A DNA stretch of 64,000 nucleotides from Microbacteriaceae bacterium VKM Ac-2854 (GCA_013205085.1 JABMLH010000006.1:124001-188000), one strand, 5' to 3'. Counted from the stretch's first letter, positions 45,390 through 53,911 are shown. Made by a program: numbers and translations. Notes: generated from the sequence alone by a model not told the origin.

Positions 45390-46046
45390 GTGAAGCACGA
45401 AGATCCCACCAGCATCCCCGACACCGACCGTCAGGTCGAGGGCACGTCGCGGCGCACCCTCGTTGCCGGCGCGGCATGGACCATCCCGGTCATCGCTGCC
45501 GCCGCGGCTGCTCCGCTGGCTGCAGCGTCCACGGTCGAGCCTCCGCGTAACCACACCATCGAGTCGTCCTTCGGCGTCGGCTGGTACCCCACGACGCAGG
45601 GCCAGACCTCCTCGGGAGCGCTGCAGTACGACGCCACCGAGCCCGGGCAGTACCTCCGCGTCACCGACACGCTCCCCGGCGATGTGATCAGCGGCATCTA
45701 CTTCGACGTGTTGATCTCCACCGGCTGGCCGGCCCCGACCTTCACGGCGCTGCCCGGTAGCAACCCGTCCTGGTCCACCCTCGCGCCGACGGGCAGCACC
45801 GAGGTCGTCAACGGCGTCACCTACAACGTCTACCGCTCGACTTACGCCAGCACCATCATCGCGACCGGCACCGTCACGGACATCCCGACCAACTTCTATT
45901 TCCGCTCCAGCAGCCCCTACTACACGGGCCAGACCGTGCAGACGCGCCGCTTCGCAACGGTCAACTCGACCGTGGTCACGCTGGTGCGTAACCCCGCGAA
46001 CGTCAACAACACCAACGTGCCGCTCGCGCAGGCTCCCACCCCGTAG
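45390..46046 (+). CDS. Tat-exported protein of unknown function
   Basis: A 218-aa protein starting at GTG 45390 after AGGAG. A twin-arginine signal (TSRRTLVAGAAWTIPVIAAA, cleaved near residue 50 after AAAS) precedes a Thr/Ser/Tyr-rich domain with predicted beta strands (FYFRSSSPYYTGQTVQTRR) and few charged residues. No cysteine, lipobox or sorting signal is visible, so it is probably released. It lies between two paralogous AraC regulators and ends before a strong terminator. I do not recognise the mature domain. Confidence 0.8.
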   Translation: MKHEDPTSIPDTDRQVEGTSRRTLVAGAAWTIPVIAAAAAAPLAAASTVEPPRNHTIESSFGVGWYPTTQGQTSSGALQYDATEPGQYLRVTDTLPGDVISGIYFDVLISTGWPAPTFTALPGSNPSWSTLAPTGSTEVVNGVTYNVYRSTYASTIIATGTVTDIPTNFYFRSSSPYYTGQTVQTRRFATVNSTVVTLVRNPANVNNTNVPLAQAPTP

Positions 46047-46061
46047 GTACGGATCGACATG

Positions 46062-46089
46062 GGCCCCGCACCTCGCGAGGTGCGGGGCC
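46062..46089 (+). terminator. Strong hairpin terminator
   Basis: Perfect 28-bp palindrome (14-bp arms beginning GGCCCCGCACCTCG), 15 bases after the stop at 46046, followed by a T-containing stretch. Confidence 0.75.
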
Positions 46090-46246
46090 ATTGCATTTGC
46101 CGTCGCTCGCACTCGGGAGAATGCGGACATCTTCCGCGCCGGACCGAATCCATTCGGCGAAGCCAAATCCGCCGGATTGAACATTTGCGCCGAAATCATT
46201 GGATGTTGAGGTTTCTCACGTAAGCGCAAGAAGACCGTGCAGTCCC

Positions 46247-46277
46247 TCATTCGCGCACATCTGTGCAGTGTGAATGA
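46247..46277. promoter_or_regulatory. Nested dyad before second AraC gene
   Basis: GCACA-TC-TGTGC inside outer TCATTC and GAATGA arms, ending 18 bases before the GTG start at 46296. It may be an autoregulatory AraC site or a leader hairpin. Confidence 0.35.
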
Positions 46278-46295
46278 ACGAGAGCGGACAAACAA

Positions 46296-47207
46296 GTGCA
46301 CAAGAAGCACCTCAACGCCGGAATGCAGTTCGATGTGGCCCTCGAGATGGAGGCCGCGATCGACTGGCTCGCCGACCGTGGCTGGGCGGTCGACACCTGG
46401 GAGGGTCGTTTTCGGATCTTCGCCGACCTCGTGGAGATCGGTCCCTTCGCACTCGGCCGGATCTGGCATTCCCCTGCAGATATTTCGCTCGTAGTCGACG
46501 AACGCGCCGACGACCGCCGGTTCGTCGCCCTGTTGGGCGCAGAGGGGACGCACACGGTCACGACCGGCTCCGGCACCCAGACAGCAGGACCAGGATCGGT
46601 CTTCCTGCACGATCTGACATCTCCCCTGACGGTCTCAGCACGGGTGCCAGCGGCGAGCATCATCCTCGTGTCGAGTTGGGACAGGCTCACTACACACCGT
46701 GCGACCCTGTCAGCACCGAGTTCTGTCTGGGAGCCCGACGGAGACTATTTCCGCGTCATCACGAGCCTCGCGAATGCGGTTCTCAGCACCGAACTCGACC
46801 TGAGCAGATCGGCGGCGTCGGCCGTGGCGCGCAGTGTCGAGGCGCTCGTGAGCGGGCTCGTCCTGGATCGTGAGTTGGCCACTCTGAAGAACGCGTCCAG
46901 CGCCGCCGCTGATCTGCTTCGCCGCGCGATCGCCGAGATCGATCGCAGCTACACCGATCCGCACTTCACGATCGACGACCTGACGAGTCGGCTCGGCGTA
47001 TCCCGCACCTATCTGCACCAGGCGTTCAGCACCACGGGAGTCACCGCGTCGCAGCGTGTGCGCCACGCCCGCGCTGCGACGGCCCGTTCTCTCCTTGCTG
47101 ACGCACCCGCCACCGCCGAACGCGAACTGCTGCGCATCGCGAACGCCGCCGGGTTCCGGTCCGTCCGCACCATGCAACGCACGTTGGCGCGAGGTCCGCA
47201 GAGGTAG
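46296..47207 (+). CDS. AraC family transcriptional regulator
   Basis: A 303-aa regulator paralogous to the 44186-45121 product: FRIFADLVEIGPFALGRIWH in the sensor domain and AraC HTH (FTIDDLTSRLGVSRTYLHQAFSTTG) near 215-240, second HTH near 275-300. Starts at GTG 46296 (weak upstream purine tract); ATG 46323 is an alternative. It is transcribed after the terminator of the Tat-exported protein, from its own AT-richer promoter region. Confidence 0.87.
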   Translation: MHKKHLNAGMQFDVALEMEAAIDWLADRGWAVDTWEGRFRIFADLVEIGPFALGRIWHSPADISLVVDERADDRRFVALLGAEGTHTVTTGSGTQTAGPGSVFLHDLTSPLTVSARVPAASIILVSSWDRLTTHRATLSAPSSVWEPDGDYFRVITSLANAVLSTELDLSRSAASAVARSVEALVSGLVLDRELATLKNASSAAADLLRRAIAEIDRSYTDPHFTIDDLTSRLGVSRTYLHQAFSTTGVTASQRVRHARAATARSLLADAPATAERELLRIANAAGFRSVRTMQRTLARGPQR

Positions 47208-47261
47208 AAGCGGAGCATCCCCTGGAACTCCACTGCCTGCCCGAAGGACCCCGGGTCACGC

Positions 47262-47282
47262 GATCGATCTTGACGATCGATC
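47262..47282. promoter_or_regulatory. Palindromic GATCGATC pair upstream of VOC gene
   Basis: Two exact GATCGATC copies, each self-palindromic, flank TTGAC. The pair ends 22 bases before ATG 47305 and could be an operator or a leader hairpin. Confidence 0.35.
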
Positions 47283-47304
47283 CGTGAATCGCCAGCATCG
47301 CCCT

Positions 47305-47703
47305 ATGAGCATCTACATCACGTGTCCGGTCTCGAGCGTCGAGCGCTCGACCGCCTTCTACACCGCCCTCGGCTGGAAGCTCGAGGCCGAGATGTCCGGC
47401 GAGAGCGTTTCGTGCTTCGCTGTCGGGCCCGATCAGTACGTCATGCTGGGCAGCCGCGAGATGTACGCGAGCGTCGGCGGTGTCGAGGAGTTGATCGGCG
47501 GCCCCGACACGCCCTCGAAAGTCACGGTCTCGTTCGACCTCGGCAGTCGCGAGGCGGTCGACGAGCTCGTCGAGCGCGCCGGCGCGGCGGGCGGGCGGAT
47601 CGGGGACACCGATGAGTATCCCTTTATGTATCAGCGTCAGTTCGACGACCCCGACGGCTACCACTATTCGCCGTTCTGGATGAAGCCGGACGCGCAGGGC
47701 TGA
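47305..47703 (+). CDS. VOC (glyoxalase/bleomycin resistance) family protein
   Basis: A 132-aa single-unit VOC protein with two beta-alpha-beta-beta-beta modules: ITCPVSSVERSTAFYTALGW at the start and FDDPDGYHYSPFWMKPD at the end, the latter carrying the DPDG turn. The start is ATG 47305; earlier in-frame starts lie inside the AraC gene. Part of its 3' coding region (from about 47572) recurs as a fragment near 49951. Substrate unknown. Confidence 0.88.
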   Translation: MSIYITCPVSSVERSTAFYTALGWKLEAEMSGESVSCFAVGPDQYVMLGSREMYASVGGVEELIGGPDTPSKVTVSFDLGSREAVDELVERAGAAGGRIGDTDEYPFMYQRQFDDPDGYHYSPFWMKPDAQG

Positions 47704-47841
47704 CGAGGCGAGCGCTCGACGCGCACCGCGAACCGCCGATCGGCGCCTCCCACTCGCGCCGACGTCGCTTCCGCACGAGAACGGAGACTTCGAGCGAAGC
47801 GATGATCGTCGACGGTCGCATCCGGGCGTACGCTCCGGAGC

Positions 47842-48246
47842 ATGAGCCTTCAGATCTCGCACACGACGATCGACAGCCGAGATGCCCTGGCACAGTCCGT
47901 GTTCTGGGCGCAGCTGCTCGACTTCGCCGAGGACCCCGACGATCCGAACCTGCCCGGCGACGATGAGTGCATGATCTTCTCCGCCGACGGCGATCAGCGA
48001 CTTCTCTTCATCGAGGTCCCGGAGCCGAAGCAGCTGAAGAACCGACTCCACCTCGATCTGAAGCCCCGCGACGGAAGTACCCGCGACGAGGAACTCGCAC
48101 GGGCCCTGCTGCTCGGCGCGACCACCGTCGACGATCGGCGAAGACCCGACGGAGCAGGATGGATCGTTCTCGCGGATCCCGAAGGGAACGAGTTCTGCAT
48201 CCTCCGCAGCGACGCCGAGCGCGAGCTCACCGCCGCTCGGAATTGA
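47842..48246 (+). CDS. VOC family protein (glyoxalase-like)
   Basis: A 134-aa glyoxalase-like protein: ISHTTIDSRDALAQSVFWAQLL at the start, RLLFIEVPEPKQLKNRLHLDL in the middle, and LADPEGNEFCIL near the end. This DPEGNEFC pattern is typical of the Glyoxalase_6 group. It lies 138 bp after the first VOC gene; a CCGGAG precedes the ATG closely. Its enzymatic role cannot be read from sequence. Confidence 0.9.
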   Translation: MSLQISHTTIDSRDALAQSVFWAQLLDFAEDPDDPNLPGDDECMIFSADGDQRLLFIEVPEPKQLKNRLHLDLKPRDGSTRDEELARALLLGATTVDDRRRPDGAGWIVLADPEGNEFCILRSDAERELTAARN

Positions 48247-48473
48247 CAGGAGGGCCGGCCGGTCAGCGCTGATCGGCAGGTCGGCGCTCCTCAGGGTCGG
48301 CTCATTGGCCGGGCAGAGGAGTTCGCACGGCATCCTTCCCGTCGCGAGCTACCTCGCGGGTTTCGTCGCCCTCGCCTGGATCTGGCCGAGTGATCCGCTG
48401 ATGATCGACGTCGCAGGCTCGCTCACCGGGAACCTGCCGCTGCCGGGCCGCCCTTACGCGGAGGCGGCGCGGG

Positions 48474-49841
48474 TCATCGCTCGCTGGTGCTGGTGCGGAT
48501 GAAGCATGCGGCGATCGCCGTGGCGAGGACGAGTGCGGCGGCGATGATGAAGCTCAACTGCAGTCCGGGGACGAACCCGGAGCGCTCCGCGATGAACGAT
48601 CCGAAGACCGCGATCGCGACGGCCCCGCCGACCTGACGGAAGGTGTTGAACACGGCACTCGCGGTACCGGCCCGGCTCGCCGGGACGGCGGCGAGCACGA
48701 CGGACGTGACCGGCGGCATCGCGACAGCTCCACCGGCACCCGTGAAACAGGCGAACAGGCCGACCAGCAGCGGGGAGCCGAGAGGCGCGGTGAGGATGTT
48801 GCCGATGAGGCCGACGAGCATCGTGAGCAGCCCGAACACGATCGGCCCCCGCGCGCCGAACCGGTTGGCGAGGCTGCCGCTGACGATGTTCCCGACGATG
48901 CTGAACGCCGCGGACGGCAGGAACACCAGCCCCGCCACCAACGGCGAGAGCCCGAGGTACTGCTGCAGGAACAGGCTGAGCACGAAGACCGTGCCGAAAT
49001 TGCTGACCATAAAGGCGAAGCCGACCGCGAGCGAGATCCGCATGCCGCCGGAGCGGAACAGGTCCAGCGGCATCATCGGATGCGCGCCGCGCGCCTGAAT
49101 CCGGAGGAAGACAGCGATAGCTATCACGGCGAGAATCATGCTGCCGATGACCATCGGGCTGTCGAAGCCGAGGGAGCCGCCCTCGATCAGGCCGAAAACC
49201 AGCGCGACGAGAGCGACGATCGAGGCGGCCTGACCGGCCCAGTCGAACGGCGATGACCGAGCCTGCGATCGAGCGACGGCACGGAGCAGGATCAGCATCA
49301 GCACGCACACGGGCAGGTTGATGCCGAACACGAGCCGCCAGTCCCACGTCGTCAAGGCCCCGCCGAGGACGGGTCCGACGGCCCCGGCGACCGCTCCGCC
49401 GACAGCCCAGATGCCCAGGGCGTGCGCGCGGCGACGCCCATCGGGGAATGCTTCCCGGATCAAAGCCATCGAAGCGGGCAGCATCACCGCAGCTCCCGCG
49501 CCCTGGAGCGCACGCGCGGCGATCAGCAGCCCGACGGACGCGGCGACGGCGCAGGCGAGCGAGGCGATCAGGAACACGACGATGCCGACGCCGAAGGCAC
49601 GTTTCGCGCCGAGACGATCCGAGAGGTTCCCCGCCAGGAGCAGCAGCGATGCGAACATCAGCGTGTAGCTGTCGATGACCCACTGCAGATCGGAGGTGCT
49701 GCCGTCGAGCTCGGAACCGATCGACGTGAGCGCGACGTTGACGATCAGGATGTCGAGCGTGATCAGGAAGAACCCGGCCGAGCACAGCAGCAGCGTCGAG
49801 CGGGCTCGCGCGCTGACCTCGCTGCTCTCCGGCTCAGCCAC
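48474..49841 (-). CDS. MFS transporter, DHA2 (drug efflux) family
   Basis: A 455-aa 14-helix transporter: LDILIVNVALTSIGSELDGS in helix 1 and GNLSDRLGAKRAFGVG in the 2-3 loop are DHA2 signatures, and GIWAVGGAVAGAVGPVLGGALTTW is motif C of antiporters. Starts with GTG 49841 after GGAGAGGA. It stands alone; the 227 bp on its 3' side contain no clear gene. Confidence 0.92.
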   Translation of the reverse strand: MAEPESSEVSARARSTLLLCSAGFFLITLDILIVNVALTSIGSELDGSTSDLQWVIDSYTLMFASLLLLAGNLSDRLGAKRAFGVGIVVFLIASLACAVAASVGLLIAARALQGAGAAVMLPASMALIREAFPDGRRRAHALGIWAVGGAVAGAVGPVLGGALTTWDWRLVFGINLPVCVLMLILLRAVARSQARSSPFDWAGQAASIVALVALVFGLIEGGSLGFDSPMVIGSMILAVIAIAVFLRIQARGAHPMMPLDLFRSGGMRISLAVGFAFMVSNFGTVFVLSLFLQQYLGLSPLVAGLVFLPSAAFSIVGNIVSGSLANRFGARGPIVFGLLTMLVGLIGNILTAPLGSPLLVGLFACFTGAGGAVAMPPVTSVVLAAVPASRAGTASAVFNTFRQVGGAVAIAVFGSFIAERSGFVPGLQLSFIIAAALVLATAIAACFIRTSTSER

Positions 49842-49948
49842 GGTGACGTCCTCTCCGCCGACACCCCTCGGCGTCGTCGGCTTCGATCCAACACGGCACG
49901 ACTGCTCGCTGGGATACCGCGCTGAAAGGTGTTCCGCTGGGGCACCCC

Positions 49949-50090
49949 AGCTCGTCGAGCGCGCCGGCGCGGCAGGCGAGCGGATCGGCGGGCGGGCGGA
50001 TCGGTGGGCGGGCGGATCGGTGGGCGGGCGGATCGGGGATGGCCGCGGCGCCCGCTACGTCTTCACCGTCTGGGGCGGTCGCAGCCGAGA
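49949..50090 (+). pseudogene. VOC gene 3' fragment
   Basis: The stretch from 49951 matches the intact VOC gene from about 47575 over about 40 bases with three mismatches (encoding LVERAGAAG in both). It then runs into a 16-bp tandem repeat and a residual GARYVFTVWGG reading. No start or complete domain remains, so it is a duplicated, decayed fragment. Confidence 0.5.
49981..50038. repeat. 16-bp tandem repeat
   Basis: Three copies plus a partial fourth of a 16-bp unit (CGGATCGGTGGGCGGG, first copy with one change). The unit length is not a multiple of three, so it disrupts the VOC-fragment reading frame. Confidence 0.8.
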
Positions 50091-50105
50091 GCGGCGCCGG
50101 ATCCG

Positions 50106-50342
50106 TCAGTCGGCGCGGGCGAGGATCGAGCTCTGCGCCGCGTCCCGCGACGGGAACGAGCCGACGAGGGAGTCGTCGGCGTCGTGCGCACTGAAGCTGC
50201 CGTCGAGATTCGCGGCGATCTGTCCGAGAACGACGTCGCCGCGAGCGGAGGTGACGAGCCAGCTCGCCTCGGTCGTCGCGATCAGGCCAGCAGCGAGGTC
50301 GGGAGACCCGGCCTGCCACTCCGTGATCTCTTCTGCAGACAT
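50106..50342 (-). CDS. Small hypothetical protein
   Basis: A 78-aa acidic protein beginning MSAEEITEWQAGSPDLAAGL, with AAGGGT upstream of ATG 50342. The central ASWLVTSARGDVVLGQIAANLDG looks like ordered beta structure. No signal peptide, no recognised family. It faces away from the aldo/keto reductase gene, separated by 231 bp in which I see no gene. Confidence 0.6.
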   Translation of the reverse strand: MSAEEITEWQAGSPDLAAGLIATTEASWLVTSARGDVVLGQIAANLDGSFSAHDADDSLVGSFPSRDAAQSSILARAD

Positions 50343-50573
50343 CCGTCCACCCTTCCCGCATCCGCCCGATCGGCCGCGACCGTGTGTCGCGCTTCGATGA
50401 TGCAGCGGCGATGCGGATCGGGCCGCATCCGGCCGGATGGCTTGACGCGGGCTCCCCGATCACTTCGCGATCGCGGCCCGATCGGGATGATCGTCACCGT
50501 CTCGCGACGCCGGTCGCCGGCCGCAGCCGTGCCGGCCTCGCAAGGATCAGCCATACGCGAGCACGATCAGCGA

Positions 50574-51452
50574 TCAGTCGTTGCCGTTCGCGGGCGCCGG
50601 GCCGAGCGCGTCGACCGCGTCGAAGAACGCGTCCGGCACCTCCGCGTCGATCAGAGCGCCGAGCGCGTCCAGCCGCGCGACCGAGGTGACCCCGACCACG
50701 GTCGTGTCGACCAGCGGATGCCGCAGCGAGAAGTGCAGTGCCGCCGCCGCGAGATCCAGACCGGCCTCGGCCGCCAGCGCGCGGACCCGTGCCAGGTGGC
50801 GGGCGAAGTCGGCGGGCATCTCCCGGTATCCGTAGCTGTCCGAGCCGTTGGCCAGCGTGCCGCCACCGAAGGGGGCCGCGTTGAACACGGTCATGCCGAG
50901 GCTCTTGGCCAGCGCGAACGTCGGCTCGGCCGAGCGATCGACCAGAGTGAGCCGGTTGTGCGAGAGCACCGCGTCGAACACCCCGGTCGCGACGTACTCG
51001 TGCACCTGGCCGATCGTGCCCGAGGCGATGCCGATCGCTCCGATCACGCCCTGCTCGCGCAGCTCGAGCAGGGCCGGCACGGCGCCGCCGGGCGCCATCG
51101 CCTCGGCGAATCCGATCGTGTACGGATCGTGCAGGTGATACAGCGGCAGCCGGTCCACGCCGAGTCGCTGCAGCGATTCCTCCAGCGAACGCCGAACGCG
51201 GTCGCCGTCGAACACCCCGGTCGCGGCGTCCCGGTCGGCCTTCGAGTAGATGATCCGGTCGGCAGCGTCAGAACCCGCCTCACGGAGCGCGTCGCCCAGC
51301 AACCGCTCGCTCTCGCCATCGGCGTACATGTTGCTGGTGTCGATGTTGACCAGCGTCGACGCGACGAACGCGGCGGCGAGCTCGGGGCCGCCGGGGCGTT
51401 CGCCCAGGCACGAGGCGCCGAGGGTGACCGGGCGGGTGGGAATGGCGGACAT
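50574..51452 (-). CDS. Aldo/keto reductase
   Basis: A 292-aa TIM-barrel reductase of the L-fucose/pyridoxal dehydrogenase-like group. Tetrad positions appear as NIDTSNMYADG (Asp, Tyr), IIYSKADR (Lys) and LYHLHDPYTIG (His). The ATG at 51452 starts just before the conserved first strand; an upstream extension to 51701 is low-complexity. It is downstream of the 2-hydroxyacid dehydrogenase gene on the same strand with a 145-bp gap. Confidence 0.9.
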   Translation of the reverse strand: MSAIPTRPVTLGASCLGERPGGPELAAAFVASTLVNIDTSNMYADGESERLLGDALREAGSDAADRIIYSKADRDAATGVFDGDRVRRSLEESLQRLGVDRLPLYHLHDPYTIGFAEAMAPGGAVPALLELREQGVIGAIGIASGTIGQVHEYVATGVFDAVLSHNRLTLVDRSAEPTFALAKSLGMTVFNAAPFGGGTLANGSDSYGYREMPADFARHLARVRALAAEAGLDLAAAALHFSLRHPLVDTTVVGVTSVARLDALGALIDAEVPDAFFDAVDALGPAPANGND

Positions 51453-51597
51453 CGTCGGTGCCTCGTTCCTGTCACCGCACGGTCGGCGGCGACGACTCCA
51501 TCCTGCCGGGATGCTGCCGCGATCGTCCGCGCCACCCCCGAATTCGTGCGCCTCGCCCGCGAAGTCGACCAGCGGCTGTCGGTCGGGGTGGTCGCCG

Positions 51598-52587
51598 TCA
51601 GTCCTGGCCCGGCCCGCCCAGCGTGTTGGCGACCGGTCGCCCCGCATCCCAGGCCGCGATCGCTGTGCCGAGACGGCGGGCGGCCGCCGCGAAGTAGGCA
51701 TCGGTCAGTGCCGCCGTGTGCGCCGTCGCGACGACCGCGGGATGCCCGAGCAAAGGTCCGTCGGCCGGATACGGCTCCTCCGGGAAGACGTCCAGGCCGA
51801 GGCCGCCCACCGCCCCGGACTCCAGGGCCGCGAGGCTCGCGTCGTTGTCGATCGCCCCGCCGCGCGCCACGTTCACCACCACGGCACCGGGCTTCAGGCC
51901 CGCGATCAGCTCGGCGGAGAGGATGGCGGCGGAGCCCGGCCGGTGCGTGGCCGCGACGATGACGAAGTCGGCGCCGACGAGGGCCGAGCCGAGTTCGCCC
52001 TCCGGCAGCAGGCGGACGCTGGTGGGCACCGCCCCCGGCGCCGGACGCGAGCGATGCACCCCGCGCAGCTCGGCCCCGAACGCAGCGAGCAGGCCGCACA
52101 CCGCCGTGCCGACGGCGCCGAGGCCGATCACGCACCCCACGGAGCCCGCCACCGAGCGCCCGGCCGGCGTCGACCACGCGCCGGGCTCGAAGCCGCGACG
52201 CGCCTCCGGCAGCCGGTGCAGCAGAGCCAGCAGGAGGGCCACCGCTCGCTCGGCGACGAACGGTGCGTTCAGGCCCGGCATGTTCGCCACGACAACGCCG
52301 GCTCGCTCCGCCGCCAGCAGGTCGATCCGCTCGATGCCCACACCGAACTGCTGCACGAGGCGCACGCCGGACGCGAACACGCTCTCGGTCACCGCGGACA
52401 TCAGCGGCACCACCACCTCCACGGGTTCGCCGCCGCTCAGTCGCGCCTCGAGCGTGTTCGACGGCACGCACTCGACCACGCAGCGCTGCGCCAGCTCCGG
52501 CGCGAAGTGCGCGAGCACCTCCGACCACGCGTGGCGGTCGGAGAAGTGCGGCTGGCCGAACAGGATCCGGATGGGCGTCGGGTTCAT
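51598..52587 (-). CDS. D-isomer-specific 2-hydroxyacid dehydrogenase
   Basis: A 329-aa NAD-dependent dehydrogenase. The cofactor motif CVIGLGAVGTAV lies near residue 145; catalytic Arg is in VVNVARGGAID, Glu in DVFPEEPYP and His in VATAHTAALTD. AGGAG precedes ATG 52587. It is divergent from an Lrp/AsnC regulator, which probably controls it. Substrate (glyoxylate, hydroxypyruvate or a longer keto acid) is not clear. Confidence 0.92.
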   Translation of the reverse strand: MNPTPIRILFGQPHFSDRHAWSEVLAHFAPELAQRCVVECVPSNTLEARLSGGEPVEVVVPLMSAVTESVFASGVRLVQQFGVGIERIDLLAAERAGVVVANMPGLNAPFVAERAVALLLALLHRLPEARRGFEPGAWSTPAGRSVAGSVGCVIGLGAVGTAVCGLLAAFGAELRGVHRSRPAPGAVPTSVRLLPEGELGSALVGADFVIVAATHRPGSAAILSAELIAGLKPGAVVVNVARGGAIDNDASLAALESGAVGGLGLDVFPEEPYPADGPLLGHPAVVATAHTAALTDAYFAAAARRLGTAIAAWDAGRPVANTLGGPGQD

Positions 52588-52659
52588 GTCGCTCCTGCAC
52601 TCGTTCGTTCGACTCGACGACCCGACGGTAGCAAGATGAACGATCGCCGCGCAGCAGAT

Positions 52660-52674
52660 CCGTACTTCATACGG
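52660..52674. promoter_or_regulatory. 15-bp Lrp/AsnC-like box
   Basis: CCGTA-CTTCA-TACGG, a perfect 5-bp-arm dyad with the 15-bp length typical of Lrp/AsnC boxes, in the 110-bp divergent promoter between the 2-hydroxyacid dehydrogenase and the Lrp gene. Confidence 0.5.
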
Positions 52675-52696
52675 GGCGGGCGGGATAATGGCGGCC

Positions 52697-53158
52697 ATGG
52701 ACGAACTCGATGCGGCGATCCTGCGCGAACTGCAGGCGGATGCACGGCGCAGCAATCGCGACATCGCCGCGGCGGTCGGGGTCTCACCGACGACGGCGTT
52801 GGACCGCACCCGCAGCCTCCGGTCGCGCGGCGTCATCCGCGGCGCGAGCCTCGACGTCGACCTCGCGGCGATCGGCCGCGGCGTGCAGGCCCTCGTCGCC
52901 GTGCGCATCCGGCCGCCGTCCCGCGACGTGATCGAGGGGTTCCGCGACTGGGTCACCGCCCTGCCGCAGACGCTCGGAGTGTTCGTGACCACCGGCAACG
53001 AGGACTTCATCATCCACGTGGCCGTGCGCGACAACGACGATCTCTACGCCTTCGTGATCGACGAGCTCACCCAGCGACGCGAGGTGGCCGACGTACGCAC
53101 TTCCGTGGTCTACGAACACATCCGCAACCGCGCGGTCGTGCCGATGAAGCGGCGCTGA
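52697..53158 (+). CDS. Lrp/AsnC family transcriptional regulator
   Basis: A 153-aa regulator with N-terminal HTH (MDELDAAILRELQADARRSNRDIAAAVGVSPTT region, residues 1-45) and a C-terminal RAM effector domain (FVTTGNEDFIIHVAVRDNDDLYAFV). I chose ATG 52697: a GATAAT -10 element ends seven bases before it, which fits a leaderless transcript, while ATG 52688 overlaps that element. It probably controls the divergent dehydrogenase. Confidence 0.9.
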   Translation: MDELDAAILRELQADARRSNRDIAAAVGVSPTTALDRTRSLRSRGVIRGASLDVDLAAIGRGVQALVAVRIRPPSRDVIEGFRDWVTALPQTLGVFVTTGNEDFIIHVAVRDNDDLYAFVIDELTQRREVADVRTSVVYEHIRNRAVVPMKRR

Positions 53159-53177
53159 GCGCGCACCACTCCCCCAC

Positions 53178-53218
53178 GAGACGCCCTTCCCCGAGAGATG
53201 CCTCCCCGCGAGATGCCG
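53178..53218. repeat. Imperfect tandem CGAGATGCC repeats
   Basis: Three imperfect 15-bp units (CACGAGACGCC, CCGAGAGATGCC, CCGCGAGATGCC) between the convergent AsnC and TetR genes. The last contains CCCGCGAGATGCC (53205-53217), identical to the outer end of the hairpin arm at 37804. Confidence 0.55.
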
Positions 53219-53242
53219 AGCGGATGCGGCCGGTGAGGTCGA

Positions 53243-53824
53243 CTAACGCGGCGCCTCGCCGGGTCGACCGATCAGCCCCTCCACCGCCGAACGGTGCGCC
53301 CGATCCAGCGCCTCCCGAGGCGTGCCGCTGAGCAGCGCGAACTGCAGCCCCCGCCAGAGCGCCATGATCTGCAGCGCCAGCTGCTGAGCCGGCTCCGGCC
53401 CGATCCCCTCGCGCTCCAGCGCCGCGATGATCGCCGGCGGCCAGGCATCGGCGACGGTGGTCAGGAACGGCGCGTATCGATCCGGCTGGTGCGAGGCGAC
53501 CCCGAACGCTTCGAAGAAGAAGCGGAGGAACGGGAGCGAATCCGGCGCGGCGAGATCGTGCCAGACGGAGTCGAGCTGGTCGTAGATGTCGCCCGGCTCG
53601 GCGAGGTGACTCATCAGGTTCGTGAGTCGCGGGAAGCGCGAGTAGACCTCAAGGTTCGCCGCCGACAGCAGCTCCTCCTTCGAGTTGAAGTAGTAGAGCA
53701 GCATCCGGTTGTTGGTACCGATGGCCTTCGCCAGGCCCCGCAGGGACGCGCCGCTCGAGCCGTGCTCCAGAAGCTGGTCGGCGACGGCTGCGATCAGCCG
53801 GCCTCGTTCATCCTTCGTCCGCAC
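53243..53824 (-). CDS. TetR family transcriptional regulator
   Basis: A 193-aa repressor with a typical N-terminal HTH (GASLRGLAKAIGTNNRMLLYYFNSKEELL, near residues 24-52) and a helical ligand domain. Starts with GTG 53824. It is divergent from the ABC/ADA/monooxygenase operon, and overlapping TGAACCA/TGGTTCA dyads lie between them, so it very likely represses that operon until a ligand (perhaps the imported substrate) binds. Confidence 0.9.
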   Translation of the reverse strand: MRTKDERGRLIAAVADQLLEHGSSGASLRGLAKAIGTNNRMLLYYFNSKEELLSAANLEVYSRFPRLTNLMSHLAEPGDIYDQLDSVWHDLAAPDSLPFLRFFFEAFGVASHQPDRYAPFLTTVADAWPPAIIAALEREGIGPEPAQQLALQIMALWRGLQFALLSGTPREALDRAHRSAVEGLIGRPGEAPR

Positions 53825-53856
53825 ATGACCAACCGTACTCAGGCTCCGGCTCCGGC

Positions 53857-53911
53857 GCGGACAGGTGCGCGGACAGGTGCGCGGACACCTGCGCCGATTC
53901 CTGCGCCGATT
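53857..53911. repeat. Two adjacent 12-bp tandem repeats
   Basis: GCGGACAGGTGC repeated 2.6 times (53857-53887) followed directly by CCTGCGCCGATT twice (53888-53911), just upstream of the TetR gene in the regulatory gap. Confidence 0.7.

Noticed and set aside
48305-48502. 65-aa open frame with hydrophobic stretch (SYLAGFVALAWIW)
   Set aside because: Only a TTG start, no ribosome binding site, overlaps the 3' end of the MFS gene and shows no family pattern; at best an old gene remnant.
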